In this document: in pieces, positions 1-16,608 of the stretch
Layout: each line of letters opens with the position of its first letter
Numbering within the stretch: the first letter of the stretch is position 1
Assembly (NCBI RefSeq): GCF_958979055.1
Contig: NC_084899.1
Coordinates: 25,053,501-25,117,500, forward strand
Reading direction: 5' to 3'
DNA: 64,000 bases
Origin: Alnus glutinosa
Lineage: Eukaryota; Streptophyta; Magnoliopsida; Fagales; Betulaceae
Notes under the pieces: generated by a model
Database searches by the model: none
Seen by the model: the letters and a program-made list of their open reading frames with translations, nothing else
What the model was told of the DNA's origin: nothing
Position numbers and translations under genes: made by a program

Positions 1-1149
1 AGCTAGTTACAAAGTAGTAGCACTCACATACCCATATGCAGTGGTCGTACCTTGAACTCTGACGTGTAACCCAACACAGACGCTTCCCAACAAAGTCACC
101 TACTTGAAGGGGTCTTTAATGGAATCATTTACCTTAGGGACAACCCTTAAGATAGATTTTAGTTTCAGCACAGCAACAACACTTGGCAATGGCTTGAGAG
201 TGAACGGATTAGCACAATAACTCATAAAATATTATCTCTAAGCACTACGGAATTCAATACTGAATTATTACAAAATACATGCCTATGGGTCTCTATTTAT
301 AGGCTACAGAAACCTAAATCGCGTCTGATACGATTTTCCAAGGCGACATCCAGACGGTAGCTAAGGGCATCTAGACGGACAACTGTGCAATCGGCTTTCC
401 AAATTCGCTTGAAATTCTTTCCTGAATAGGGCCTCGTCCAAACAGTGTTGCCCTAGCTTCCGAACGGTTGCACTTCAGCTGCACGCAATTTTCATATTAA
501 GGGCTGAGCGTTTGGACCATGGAGTCTGACATCCGGACCGGTTGAACATCGTCTACACAACTTGCCTTATCAAGGATAGCGTCCGAACGGTGTAGACCTG
601 ACGTCCGGACATATGCAGTTGTCTTCCCATATATGTGCATGCGAAAGGAAAACCTAATTCTCCTCGAGTTCTAACTGGTGTTTAGACGGTATAACCACAT
701 CGTCTGGATGGATGCACTTGAACGCAAGATTCTTATCGAACTTCTGAAGATCGTCCGAACGTGTTGCCATGACGTCCGGACGGATGCAACTTTAAACTGT
801 TTGAAGCTTATAGACACTTGATGGGTATCCGAACAGTATTGGCACATCGTCCGAACTGATATTGCTAACTGATGAGCGTCCGAATGTTATACTGGGTCAT
901 CCAAACGGAAGCTTGAGATCTAACTTCTTTGAGTTAGAATCTGCACTGAATTTTCCTGAAACTTCTGAAATAGCCTTCTTCATGCTTGTGACATTGAACT
1001 TATCATGATAAGGCTATTTCCGTATTAGAGACATAAACTCTAAATACTATGAAGATTCTGAAATATACGGCATCCCTGTTAAAGCAACAACATTACATGA
1101 TAGTGATTTTGTCAAACAGAATGCAGCTAACACAAAAACTAACAAACTC
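1..1149 (-). mobile_element. 3' LTR of a Sirevirus-like Ty1/copia element (runs off the window)
   Basis: Read on the minus strand, the LTR seems to begin at TGTTAG just after a purine tract (complement of the run at about 1142-1155) and continues past base 1. It holds many short CpG units of the form CGTCCGGACG or CGTCCGAACG between about 340 and 910, some of them perfect palindromes (773-782). It also has a TATA box on the same strand. Palindrome-rich CpG LTRs and repeated purine tracts before the 3' LTR are described for Sireviruses. The family assignment is inferred from these features, not from pol. The outer LTR end is not in the window. Confidence 0.6.
293..303 (-). promoter_or_regulatory. 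TATA box in the LTR
   Basis: The minus strand reads CCTATAAATAG, a good plant TATA box, placed as expected between the U3-like palindrome region and an R/U5-like end. It would be the promoter of the retroelement. Confidence 0.5.
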
Positions 1150-3641
1150 CCCATTTGGTCATTATGGAACAAAAATCACTTGATCGGTTTAAAAATACAA
1201 TTCCGGTCTAAAATCTAACATACTCCCCCTTTTTGTCTCAAATGGACAAAGAGTAAACAGAGTATAGAAAGACCACAGTAATAAAATACTTCCCCTTGAT
1301 GTCTCAACATGACCAGGGTAAACAGAGTATAGAAAATCCACAGACAAAAATGTTATAAAATTCAAAACAATAGGAAAATAAAGAAGAGTCTGCAAGTGGC
1401 CCAAAAGAGAAGAAAAAAAAAATCCTCCAAGTATTAAATCCTGCTAATCCACTGAAATCAAGAAATGGACAGAAAACCGTACAAAAGGTTGGATTTGTAC
1501 TATTTCGGCTTCTAGCTCCGGAAGCCGGGAACCATGGACTGAAAAACCTTCAATCGCTTGATTTTGCAAAGCATGAACCTAGTTATCCGCAAATTGACAT
1601 CCTCTAACAACTGGTTTGCACGATAAAATAGGAGATTTACCACTAAATCTCTAATTGATACAGATATGAGGGAGATGCTACGGAAGGCTCTGCGTGAGCG
1701 AGGGGAAGAGCTCATCTAAAACCTAAGACCTTTGAAAATATGAACATATGACTTCAACAACAGTCTGTTTTCCAAAAGATCCATCTGTCAAACACTGTGC
1801 TAGGAGCCGCTAGATGACATATTCATTAACCAAGATTAAATAGAAATATCTCCAAAAATACCATTACCAAGAAAAATCAAATCCTGTTAGTTCCAAAAAC
1901 AATGTGGTATTTATGACAGCTGTCAAATGGATGCCAAAGAAAAATATAAGTAATGTAGCAATTCATAAGGCATAAATATATCAAGATCAACCCAGCACAC
2001 AGGTATAATAGGTTTTTCATGCACAATATCTCAAGAAAATATTACAATCAACAAATATTCTAATATTCTAAAAACACAAAAACTTAAAAGAACAAAGGAA
2101 GACACAAAGAAGATCATGGAATGAGTAGAAATATGCAAAGAATGTCAAAATCTCGAGAAAAATTTACGAGAAAAACACACAACATGACATGATAAATTAA
2201 TAAAAATGCAGAGATGTGTGTATGATAGAGAAAGATATGCAAGTCTTAAACCTGTAGAGATCTCGTCCGAATGTGTCACTTAACCGTCCGGATGGCTACT
2301 GCTAGGTCAGCGTACATCAAGACTTCTCTCGTCCTGACGTAAGAATAGGTCCATCCAGACGCTTCACACTGAAAATCTGAAACTGGAGAAAAATTTGTAC
2401 AAAAATATTTTTCCCTAAAGTTAGCTTCAAAACATGCATACATAATCTACTGATAAAGCAGTCAAATAGCATTGCAAAAATATGCAAAGATATAAATGAG
2501 AGTTAAGTATTCAATAAGCACAAATTTCCCTGCAAATAGAAATTTTAAATAGATTACTTAACTCATGCAATGCGAATGTGTGTGAATACTTTCTCAACAA
2601 GGTATGAATGCTTTCTCAATAAGGTATGAAGTTCACTGATATGACTTAAAGCAACCAAATTTTATAAACAAGAGAGAAAATCAATGATAAATCAGTCAAA
2701 AGTCAAACCTTATCTTAGTATGGCCTAGCCACCCTCATCTGATACACTCCCCCTAAGTTACAATACTTTTCTTTTACTTAGTCATTTAGTGACCATCTAT
2801 TTTCGCAATAATTTAGTCACTGACTGTTTTTATAGGAACAAGTTCAAGAACAAATTTATAGTACAAAAGCAGTGGATCTTTTTCATTTATCCATATTTAT
2901 TCAGTTTTGAATGCTTTTTATCACTTGGTGCTGCAACCTAGAAAAAATGTCATAATTTATGGGCTTTGGGTTCAACTAGCGAGTTGGTCAATTTGACCAT
3001 CTTAGCAAAAAAATCTCTCTCTTATCAGAATTTTCAGAAGCTAAAAATCAGAGAAAAAAAATGTACCATAGGGAGCTTTGGACAGTGCACATTTTTTCAT
3101 CGCATGAGAAAAGCAATTCTCTACCATTAAGATGCACATGAATACTTAGCAGATATCATACATAAACTCTCAATCATATAAAAACATAGTTAATCAATGC
3201 ACAATGAACTAAGATATCAGGCAAAAATACATACAATATATGCACAGCTATTAAAAGAAAAAAATAAATTTCCACATCTTTCTCCCCCAATTATTATTAT
3301 TATTATTATTATTTTTGTTGAAAACACAAAGACAGAAAAACAACAAAAACATGCTAGATTACAACACTCCTAGCATGTATAGTAAGATCAAACCTGATCT
3401 CAGGGAGAAAGGTTTGGACATACCAAGACAGAAAAACAACAGTTTGATGTGCTTTTTGCTAGTACCTGCAGAAGTTTCTCAAGACAACAAAAGAAAACAT
3501 GGGGGATAAAATAAATGGTTCCTCAAACAGAATGCAAGGCATGAATAAGATGTGACATGATAAACAATGCAGTGCAAACATACCTGACATGCACTAGGAT
3601 TTATAAACCAAAATTCTAGGTATGGTGAAACTTCACATTTA
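1150..3641 (-). mobile_element. Non-coding internal region with several polypurine tracts
   Basis: This AT-rich stretch between the gag remnant and the LTR has no reading frame I can support. On the minus strand it holds several purine tracts of the type GGGGGAG, at about 1217-1228, 1286-1294, 2746-2755 and 3282-3290, besides the one next to the LTR. Two phrases around the tracts at 1217-1380 are near repeats (both contain a GTCTCAA-like word followed by GTAAACAGAGTATAGAAA). A CGTCCGGATGG-type unit also recurs at about 2286. No pol domain is visible, so either pol was deleted or the element was non-autonomous. Confidence 0.5.
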
Positions 3642-4447
3642 CTAGGTGAGTCCACTCTCCCTCAAGGGGTGAATGGTCTCATCATTCTTGACCCATACCT
3701 GCTTGACCCGTGGAGGTGGTTTGCAAGTCTTATCTATGTTGGTCATTCTCATTAGCATACATTGCATCAGACTTAGCAACCTCTCATAACCACGGTTGTT
3801 GTTGGGCTTTTGTGGCTTTCTCTTGTAGCGCCTTGATTTGTTCTTCTTTGGTTTGCCACTATGATTGGCAAGAACAAACTTCTGCTGATGTCGTGGAGTC
3901 TGATGTGCCATCGGAGGTAGATTGCCTGATGTAGCTTTTGTTGGCAACTCCCTCTAAACCTTCAACTTATGGGCCTGGAGCTGTGGACACGTGGGTCGGA
4001 TGTGACAGATGATGCCGCAGTGATGACAAGTGGGCAAGCTTCTTTTGTTTGAATGCTTCTTGACATTCTCTGCAAAATTATGGTTAGCATTCTTACAAAT
4101 AACATTGCTCTTACCTTTTATATGTCTCCAATAAGGATGAACATATTTAGATGAGGAAGTATCTTCAACTTTACCTTTCCTCAGAACATCCTACTTAATC
4201 CAAAACCTATGGGATTTTAATAAATAACAATTTGGTCTAATATGACCAATCTTCTCACAATTATGACAAGTAGGAACAAAATTTCATTGTGTTCCTGATT
4301 CCTTAGATTTAGGCATCACATGATTATTTTTAAGCAAAAATTTTATAAACAAGCTATATCTATTATCACAGACTTAATGCCAATAAAATCTAATTCAGAA
4401 TAAAAAGCATGTAAAGTAGAAGTACTCAAATCATCAACAAGAAGTAT
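3642..4447 (-). pseudogene. Copia gag C-terminal remnant with two CCHC zinc knuckles
   Basis: Minus-strand translation gives two CX2CX4HX4C knuckles: CHNCEKIGHIRPNC (about 4268-4227) and CHHCGIICHIRPTC (about 4028-3987). A basic tract (KKNKSRRYKRK) and a segment ending VKQVWVKNDETIHPLRESGLT at 3642 follow. Retroviral-type gag proteins use such knuckles to bind RNA. A stop codon after HRFWIK and another after the second knuckle break the frame, so this is a dead copy. It is joined directly to the truncated reverse transcriptase of a different copia element at about 4448. Confidence 0.7.
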
Positions 4448-5235
4448 CGTGGTAGGCTTGATAACAGAACTATACGTGTCACCATAATCGACACCCGGTT
4501 ATTGATGAAATCCCTTGCAACCAATCGTGCCTTGTACCGCTCAATTGTGCCATCAGCCTTTCGTTTGATACGAAAAAATCATTTACAACCAATAATATTG
4601 TGAGTAGAAAAAGAAGGAACTAAGGTCCATGTTTGATTCTTGAGCAAGGCGTCAAATTATATATTCATAACTTTGCGCCAATTTTCATCTTTAATGGCAG
4701 AAGTAAAACACGTGGGTTCAACTATAGATGAAGCAATTTCAGCAAGAAGAGCTCGAGGAATGGGATAACGAACAATACCATCCGTGAAGGATTTCCGTTT
4801 TGTGATATGATTTTTGGACCGAGTGATCATGGGATGGGTGGGAGGATTAGAGTCCGGTGAAGTGGAGGCTAGGTCTGAAGAAAAAGTCAAGTTCGAATTG
4901 GGCACATATAGTAAGGTTGGGTTTAAGACTTCACATGATTGGGTAGAACAACTAGGCCTCAAAGGTGAAGAGTAATGGGAAGAGGCAGCAAGACTTAAAT
5001 GCACTGGAGAATTGTTAGACAAATCAGGAGAGGTACTAGTAGGACAATGAAGTTGTGGAGAGGGGGATGACACATGGGTAGTAGAAGATGTAGATGGCCC
5101 ATATGTATGTAAGAGATCACATGTTGGACTAGAAATATGTGTACTTACAGATGTGATAGTCGTGAAATGAGCTGGTGGTGTTGCTACTGTGCACGGGCCA
5201 AGAGGAGTAACCATGTCAGGAGACGTCGTAGTCAC
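4448..5235 (-). pseudogene. Copia integrase C-terminal linker and truncated reverse transcriptase
   Basis: The open stretch at 4657-5235 is a Ser/Thr/Pro-rich linker ending in HPMITRSKNHITKRK, the usual bridge from integrase to RT in copia polyproteins. Beyond it the RT start is readable with errors: NQTWTLVP, then a stop inside the GCK*FFRIK motif, then ERYKARLVAR, a one-base shift, and PGVDYGDTYSSVIKPTTI. The match then ends abruptly at about 4448. All catalytic RT motifs and RNase H are missing. Stops and shifts show that it is inactive. Confidence 0.75.
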
Positions 5236-5252
5236 TGAAGGAGACGCAGATT

Positions 5253-6080
5253 TTAAAGCAAAAGGAAAACTTGACTCATTGAAAATAACATCTCTGTAAA
5301 TATAGACACGACCTGTGGGTATATGAAGAAACTTCTACCCTTTATGAAGAGGACTATAACCCAGAAATACACAAGGAAGAGATCTAGGTTCAAATTTATT
5401 TTTATTGTAAGGATGCAAATTGGGCCAATAGGTACAATAAAAAACTCATAAAAAAGAGTAGTCAGGAGATTCTTTGAAAAGGACTTCGAATGGTGACTTA
5501 TTATGAAGGACATAAGTGGGCATATAATTAATTAAATAGTAAGCCGTGATAAAGGCATCATCGCAAAAATGAGAGGGAAGACGGGCATGAGAGAGTAACG
5601 CAATACCAGTTTCGACATTTGTTGGTGTGTGTGTGGACATAAAAGGCGATGAACAATCCCTTGATTTTGAAGTAATTTATTTAAAGAATGATACTCTCCA
5701 CCCTAATCAGATTGAACAACTTTAATTTTAGAACCAAAAAAATTTCAACATAATTTTGAAATTTAAGAAAGACAACACTAACATCACTTTTGCAAGAAAT
5801 ATGATAAATCCAAGAATATCAACTAAAATCATCAAAAAATGAAACATAATATTTGAGTCAATTTTTAGAGCAAATTGGGGCAGGTCCCCATACATCATTG
5901 AAAATTAAATCAAGAGGAGACTTGGATTATGAAACACTGAAGCTTTTGGAGCCTACACATGCAGAACAAAAATAGGACTCATTATTTCTGGAAATTGGAA
6001 GATGAAATGAAGATAATACACGACGAACGACTTTCAAGGAAGGATGTCCAAGCCGAGAATGCCACTGAGACGCAGAAGTA
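5253..6080 (-). pseudogene. Copia integrase fragment
   Basis: Minus-strand frames carry the integrase core end: THTPTNVETGIALLSHARLP, FITAYYLINYMPT and NKSPFEVLFKESPDYSFL (5446-5640). In a shifted frame the GKK-like region follows: RSLPCVFLGYSPLHKG, then PTGRVYIYRDVIFNESSFP. These match the standard order in copia pol. The upstream part (5640-6080) is recognisable only in pieces and is interrupted by stops. Confidence 0.75.
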
Positions 6081-6082
6081 CA

Positions 6083-6660
6083 CTATCCAACAAGTGAAGA
6101 AGAAGCATGACTTTTATTGAAAGCAGAGAAAATGGGATATAAGGCATGGTTACTCGGGTCGTGAAGTAGTAGTTTCTCCATAGCTCGGTCCTTCAAAAGA
6201 AAATGAGATGGATGAAATTCAAAAAATGTATTAGTGTCTTGAGTAAATTTTTGGATAAAGATAAGATTCTTGCAAATATTAGGAACATGAAGAACATGAA
6301 GTAAATGAAAATTAAAATTGGGTGTGGAGAGATGAGTAGTCCTAGTATGTTGGATAGAAAGTCCAGTTCCTTTACCAATCTTAATTTGATATGTGCCAAA
6401 GTACTTTTCTGCTTTAACATTGAGATTAGCAAGATCATAGATCAAATGATGTGTGACGCCAGAGTCTGGGCACCAATTGTAGTCAGTAGGAGTCTGAGAG
6501 GAAGTAAGATAAGCCTGCATATTTGATGATACCTCACTTTGAAAAGCGTTATCAAACCTATGGTAACAGTTTAAAGCCACATGACTTTCTTTTTGACAAA
6601 CTTGGCGGATGAGACGTGAAGACTTGGAGAAAGACTGATTGCTTCAACCTCGACCTCTGC
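6083..6660 (-). pseudogene. Copia gag zinc knuckle, protease and GAG-pre-integrase region
   Basis: The minus strand encodes a damaged knuckle (QVCQKKSHVALNCYHRFDNAF, first Cys lost), then the aspartic protease active site region (WCPDSGVTHHLIYDLANLN, with the D-S-G triad). A GAG-pre-integrase segment (LLHDPSNHALYPI) follows near 6110-6160. The order gag, protease, integrase is that of Ty1/copia. The missing knuckle cysteine and frame breaks indicate a decayed copy. Confidence 0.75.
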
Positions 6661-6882
6661 CATGGTTTTGTGAAAAATTGGTGGAGTATGAATTTCCACG
6701 ACCAGCAAAGTTGGATGGACCACGCCCATGTCCACATACTGATGAGCTTTTTGAAGCAAAATTCGCACCTGCATGGATAAGATCAAGAGAAAGATGTTGT
6801 TGCTCTAATTTGTTTTCATGAGCAAGTACTTGACCGTATAACTCTTCAAGGGAGACTGGGTCAAGGCGTGTGGTAACCGAAG

Positions 6883-7470
6883 TTACAAAAGCATTATATT
6901 CACTGCCAAGATAAATGAGATGAGATCAAAGTCATTTAATGGTTGTTCAGTAGTTGCTAACGTGTCAACAAGGCTAGTGAATTTATAGAAATAATTAGCG
7001 ATGGACAAATTGCCCTTTTTCAAGGTAGCCAGCTGATAGTGAATTTGCATGGTGCCAGTGCATGAATGTGATGTAAACATTTTCTCCAGAGTCACCCATA
7101 ATTCCCATGTCGTTGTACATTTGACAACATGAGCGATAATTTTCTCTGTGAGAGATGAAATTAAGGCACTGAATATGAGTTGATCATGCATATGCCACTG
7201 CAACCAATCAGGATTTTGGGAGACAATGTTGGCGTTTTTGTCTTGAGAAAGAATAGTATGTGGAGGACATGTAACCGACCCATCAATGAAGCCATGAAGA
7301 CCTTGGCTTTTGACATAAGACAAAATAGCCATCTTCCAAACTAAATAGTTATCCCTCGTGTGCTTGTGAGGAAAGGAGTTAGGAACAGTGAGGAGGGTAG
7401 TGGGGTTGTGGGTGGAGGATGAAGAGCCTGAAGATTAAGAGCTTGATTAACTAATGGTGGAAGAAGCCAT
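6883..7470 (-). pseudogene. Copia gag N-terminal half (UBN2-type)
   Basis: The start codon at 7470-7468 is followed after seven codons by a stop (MASSTIS*). The frame reopens to give a region with NYLVWKMAILSYVKSQGLHG, FIDGSVTCPP and LEKMFTSHSCTGTMQIHYQL, typical of copia-type gag polyproteins (UBN2/Retrotran_gag family). The ORF at 6883-7332 is the best-preserved part. It lies just downstream (in its own sense) of a tRNA-Met-type primer-binding site, so this is the 5' end of the element. Confidence 0.75.
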
Positions 7471-7494
7471 GATAAAAGACGTTGGTCACAAGAA

Positions 7495-7507
7495 GGCTCT
7501 AATACCA
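7495..7507 (-). other. Primer-binding site of the copia element
   Basis: The minus strand reads TGGTATTAGAGCC, one base off the usual plant copia primer site (TGGTATCAGAGCC) complementary to initiator tRNA-Met. It sits between the gag start and the LTR, in the expected place. Confidence 0.8.
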
Positions 7508-7822
7508 TACAAGAGAATTATAACACTTGTATTTGTGTTTGTATTTGCCTTACTTCAAACAGAGTACGCTGTCATATTTATAACATTGTTGAGTTACAGG
7601 AAGTCTTTCTAACAAGCTAAGTAATGTCAGAAGTAAATGACATACATAATTGCAACAAATGCAATCAGACACTTGATGTTTGAGTGAATAAGTGCAAAGT
7701 ACCATACACAACTTTTATGATTTTGATGTATGTGAAACTGCTTTATGACTTGGAGATGATATTACATTGAAACTCAATCCATTTTGATCAACACCTTTTT
7801 CTGACAACTATCATTTTCTAAC
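7508..7822 (-). mobile_element. 5' LTR of the copia element (approximate end)
   Basis: This sequence adjoins the primer-binding site and contains a minus-strand TATA-like TTATAAATATGAC near 7568-7580. The outer boundary is uncertain: TGTT words at about 7792 or 7822 (minus strand) could be the start. No matching 3' LTR is present, because the element is cut at about 4448. From 7823 to 8043 I see only AT-rich DNA. Confidence 0.45.
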
Positions 7823-8043
7823 AACATGCTTGAGAGTTTCTACTTCATTTTGATGCTCATATACTATACTTTCGTTATAATAAAATCATGGTTGCTCTTT
7901 TACGCCATATGACTTTTCATTGAGTGAACTAGCTCTTTATATTTCAGCTGAGCAATGATCTCTTAAAGTGCTCTTTTTAGATTATGTTTAACCAGACTCA
8001 TATATTGAATTCCTTCCTCAATTTACTATGTAAAAAAAAAAAA

Positions 8044-8412
8044 AGGGTAATTACCTTTTTCCCCCATGAACTACCAAAAAATGCGCAATGCCTCCATGAA
8101 CTACCAACTCGACCAAAATAGAGCATTCAACTACCAAAGACAACCATTTTTCCCCCTTTCGTCAGTCAAAGGGGTTAAAACAAACGGTCAACGGATCATG
8201 TGCCGTTTTATATGGGGGCATGTTGGAAGATGATGGTAGTTCATGGGGGGAAAAGAGGAAGATGGTGGTAGTTCATAGGGGGTGTGACTGACGGAAGGGG
8301 GGAAAATGGTTATCTTTGGTAGTTGAATGCTCTATTTTGGTCGAGTTGGTAGTTCATGGGGGCATCGTGCATTTTTTGGTAGTTCATGGGGGGAAAAGGT
8401 AATTACCCCCCC
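8044..8412. mobile_element. Foldback element (MITE) with ~125-bp inverted arms
   Basis: The left arm (8044-8170) and right arm (about 8287-8412) are near-perfect reverse complements. Both contain repeated ATGAACTACCAA-type words and end in GGGTAATTACC. The spacer is short and no protein is encoded. Flanking homopolymers (A tract left, C and A tracts right) obscure any target-site duplication. Confidence 0.8.
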
Positions 8413-8430
8413 CCCCCCCAAAAAAAAAAA

Positions 8431-9022
8431 GAGAAAATGCAAAATCATGTGGTTTCACTAATTTGCAATTAGCTCAATGGAGTATAAAAATTGGATGACA
8501 ACTCCCTCTAGTAAGCATAAAAGATAAAAAAAGAAAAAAGAAAAAAAGAAAAAGAACAAAAAACAAATAGGTCTTTACATTCACCTTTCATCCAAATTTT
8601 TATGAAAAACTATTAAATGTCACCTCAATACTAATCATATTATAACTCGTGTCGCCTAAAAAAAAACACTTGAGGGGGTGGCTCTCGACCACGCACTTTG
8701 GCCAAGTTTTTTTTTTTTTGGGGGGGGGGGACCCCTAAATACCCCATTTGGCTAATGGGGTGACTTGACCACCTCCTTGCGTTTTTCTTTTTTTGAAAAA
8801 AAAAAATCAACTAATTTATATAATTTATATTTTATTATATGTGACATGTGTCATAATATAATTGGTGCTGACATGACATTTAACAGTTTCATAAAAAAAT
8901 GGACAAAAGTTGGTGCATCGGCTTTTATTTTTCTTCTTGCGACATGGAACTACTAGCCAATTTTTATAGTCTAAGAAGGTAATTGCAAATCGGTGAAACT
9001 AGAAGGATTGATTTTACATTTT
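8431..9022. mobile_element. Second foldback element with GC-rich core
   Basis: The left end (AAATGCAAAATCATGTGGTTT at about 8435) is matched in reverse complement by the right end near 8985-9020, including a shared TTTGCAATTA word. The centre (about 8665-8760) is a GC-rich block with GGGGTGGCTC-type and G-run sequence. The open frame at 8765-8956 lies inside and is not credible as a gene. Confidence 0.65.
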
Positions 9023-10082
9023 TTCAGAAAAAAAAAAAAAAAAAATTGTTTTGCTTGACTTTTTAAGGACATCAATTAGCTACACACTGGTTTGTAGCTA
9101 ATTCTTACAAACCAGTTTAATAAAGTAACATGTATTCCTAAAGTATGTGAGAAGCGCACGTTTTCTTATTAATGCTATTAAAAAAACATGCGAGAAACAG
9201 ATGCTATTAAAAAAATATGTGTTTATTTTCTTACATGCTAAGTGACATTTGGCAATTTATTAGACTGGTTTGAGAAAATTAGCTACAAACCCACTTTTTA
9301 TAACTATTTGATGGCATACTTAATGTAATGGACATGTATTGAAGTCATAGATGTGAATTACTATTATGTTTATGAGATCATGTGTGTCAATGACTTATAG
9401 ATGCTCTGATTGGTGGTGATATGCATATTAAAAAGTACTCAAGCTTTCCGCTGTAAATCTCACTTATAAGGAATAGTAGTAGCACTCCAAGTTATTTTAC
9501 AGTTAAATAATTTGGAGGCATTGTAACTTCAGTACCCCAAGAGAAGAATTCATGGCTCCGCTATTGCAATCATGCACACTTATGGCGTGCGTGGGTGAGG
9601 CAACCCATCCACACCTTCATTGGCAGAGGGGAGTGTGGGTGGTTGCAACCTACACCGACATTCACCAATGGATATGAGTTCCAATAACGGAGGGGGTAAT
9701 GAAATGACCTCACCCTCCTCCTCCATTGGTTGTCAGAGCAACTTACCTAAACCCTTTTAGTGAGGGAGAGCATGAGTGAGTTGTAGCCTATGCCCTTCGA
9801 GGGTCGGTAGGGCGACCCACCCACACCTTTTTATAGATGGTGGATAGCCTCTCACCCACTCCTTTACGAGTGGGGGTGATGGTGGCGGCAACCTACCTCC
9901 CTCTCAATTTTTTGTTATCATGTGGTAAATGTGGCATTTTTATATATGTGAAATTATTCTATTAGGTTTGACCTACTCTTCGCGTACATTATAAACTTGT
10001 TAAAATTTTAGTTGTGTAAAACTAAATTTTAAATTTTAAAGAGTAATTTGACCAAAAAAAAAGGAGGGGGGGAGGGGGGGGG
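9023..10082. other. Gene-free stretch with decayed repeats
   Basis: At 9068-9300 an imperfect inverted pair around GTTTGTAGCTAATT looks like an old MITE. At 9580-9900 there is a GC-rich block with recurring ACCCACCCACACC and GGTTGCAACC words. I see no gene. Confidence 0.4.
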
Positions 10083-10775
10083 ATAAATACCTTTTTGCCT
10101 CCTGGAGTTTAAAGACTTTATTTTTTGTCGACTATTCTTCATTTCATATAACAAATGGTACCTCCTTTATGACTAAAGACGAAAAGGCTATTTCCGTTCA
10201 AAGATTTACGGAAGTTTACGTCAGCACTCTTAAAAAATTGACACTTGTCCTATGTCCCATTAAAAATAAATTTTAACAATAAAACAATTAAAACACTAAA
10301 AATATTAAAAACCTTAAAAAAAAAAAAACCAAGGATGGCTCGAGCCAATCATTTGGGCAAAATAGGAGTGGTCAAACCCACCCCCAGGCCAAATCGGGGT
10401 GGCCGAGCCACCTAACGACTCTTGAGGGTTGTTTCGGCCACCTCCAGGGTCATGGGGTGGTTCAGCCACCCCCAGACTGGCCATGGCAAATAGCTTAGGG
10501 GTGCATGAGCCACACCTATATATATTTTTCAAAAAGTATTTTTTATTGTTCTTAATTTTTTTTAATGTTTTTAATTTTTAATTAGGCATAGGGACACGTG
10601 TCAATTTTTTAAGGTCGATGATGTGGACTTTCCTCAATTTGTATACGGAAATTTGATGAAGGTACCATTTCCGTCTTTAACCATAAACGATGTATCATTT
10701 ATGATACGAAATGAAATATAGAGGCAAAAAATAAAAGTCTTTAAAGTTTTAAACCACTATTAGAGGTATTTAACT
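10083..10775. mobile_element. Third foldback element with GC-rich core
   Basis: Arms of about 170 bp pair up: AAATACCTTTTTGCCTCC on the left, and on the right a decayed reverse complement ending in AGAGGTATTTAACTG. A shared CATAGGGACACGTGTCAATT-type word lies at the inner edge of the arms (10235-10258 and 10586-10605). The core (10330-10500) is GC-rich with GGGGTGGCCGAGCCACC. No coding capacity. Confidence 0.75.
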
Positions 10776-10788
10776 GAAAAAAAAAAAG

Positions 10789-11400
10789 GGTAAGTGTATC
10801 GTAACTCCCTGAGTCGGAGCGCGATTTGAAATTGGTTACTCACTTTTTAAAAATCAAAATTGGGTCCTTAACTTTTTCGAGAATTTGAAATAGGTTATTC
10901 ATTCACTTTTCCGTCCAATTTCGCAATTCCTGTTAGTGCCACGTCAACATTTTTTGCCACGTCACTTTAAAATAATATTTTTTAATAATTTTATTTAAAA
11001 AAAATTAAATAAATAATAATAATAAAAAGTATTAAGGGTGGCTGCCAAAGGGGGTGGCTCACAACCACCCCTAGGGTCGGGGGTGGCCGTGCGTCAGCCC
11101 GTGGCCCCTTGGGGTGGCTTTCAGACTACTCTTAGATGGATTTAAGAGTGGCTATCGTTTTTTTTTTTTTAAATTTAATTTTTTTAAAAATAAAATTATT
11201 AAAAAAATAACATTTTAAGGTGATATAGAAAAAAAAGTTGATATGACACTAACTTGAATTGCGAAATTGGATGAATAAGCGAAGGAAAAACTTATTTCAA
11301 CTTCTTAAAAAAGTTAAGGACGTAATTTTAATTTTTAGAAATTGAATGATTAGTTCCAAATCGCGCTTTTACGTTAGAGTTATGATACAATTACTCAAAA
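10789..11400. mobile_element. Fourth foldback element, just upstream of RPS15
   Basis: The left arm begins GTGTATCGTAACTCC and the right arm ends GTTATGATACAATTAC. Inside both arms are the words GCGCGATTTG/CAAATCGCGC and AAATTGGATGAATAAGCGAA with its complement. Arms are about 170 bp with some decay. The core at 11036-11150 is GC-rich (GGGGTGGCTCACAACCACCCC-like). The right end is about 110 bp from the RPS15 TATA box, so it may form part of the promoter region. Confidence 0.75.
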
Positions 11401-11509
11401 ATAAAAATAAAAAATCCTTAGTTTGCGATCCTAGCTCAGACCGAACTCTCGGATATAATCCGGGTCATTGAATCAGAAACCCGTAATCCATACACTCGCT
11501 GGGTTACCC

Positions 11510-11545
11510 TATAAATACTCACCGATAATAAGCCGTAAAACCCTA
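11510..11545 (+). promoter_or_regulatory. RPS15 core promoter: TATA box and telo-box
   Basis: TATAAATA lies at 11510-11517 and AAACCCTA at 11538-11545. The telo-box AAACCCTA is typical of plant ribosomal protein promoters, usually close to the start of transcription. The start codon follows about 60 bp later. Confidence 0.7.
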
Positions 11546-11602
11546 GCGATCACAAACCGGCGCCCTGCGAGTTAATTGCTTTTGCTTCTCAAATTTTCAG
11601 CC

Positions 11603-16608
<5,006 letters not shown>

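Noticed and set aside
340..910. Regular short repeats that might suggest a CRISPR-like array
   Set aside because: Units are short CpG palindromes with variable sequence and spacing, in a plant LTR with a TATA box. There are no constant repeats with unique spacers.
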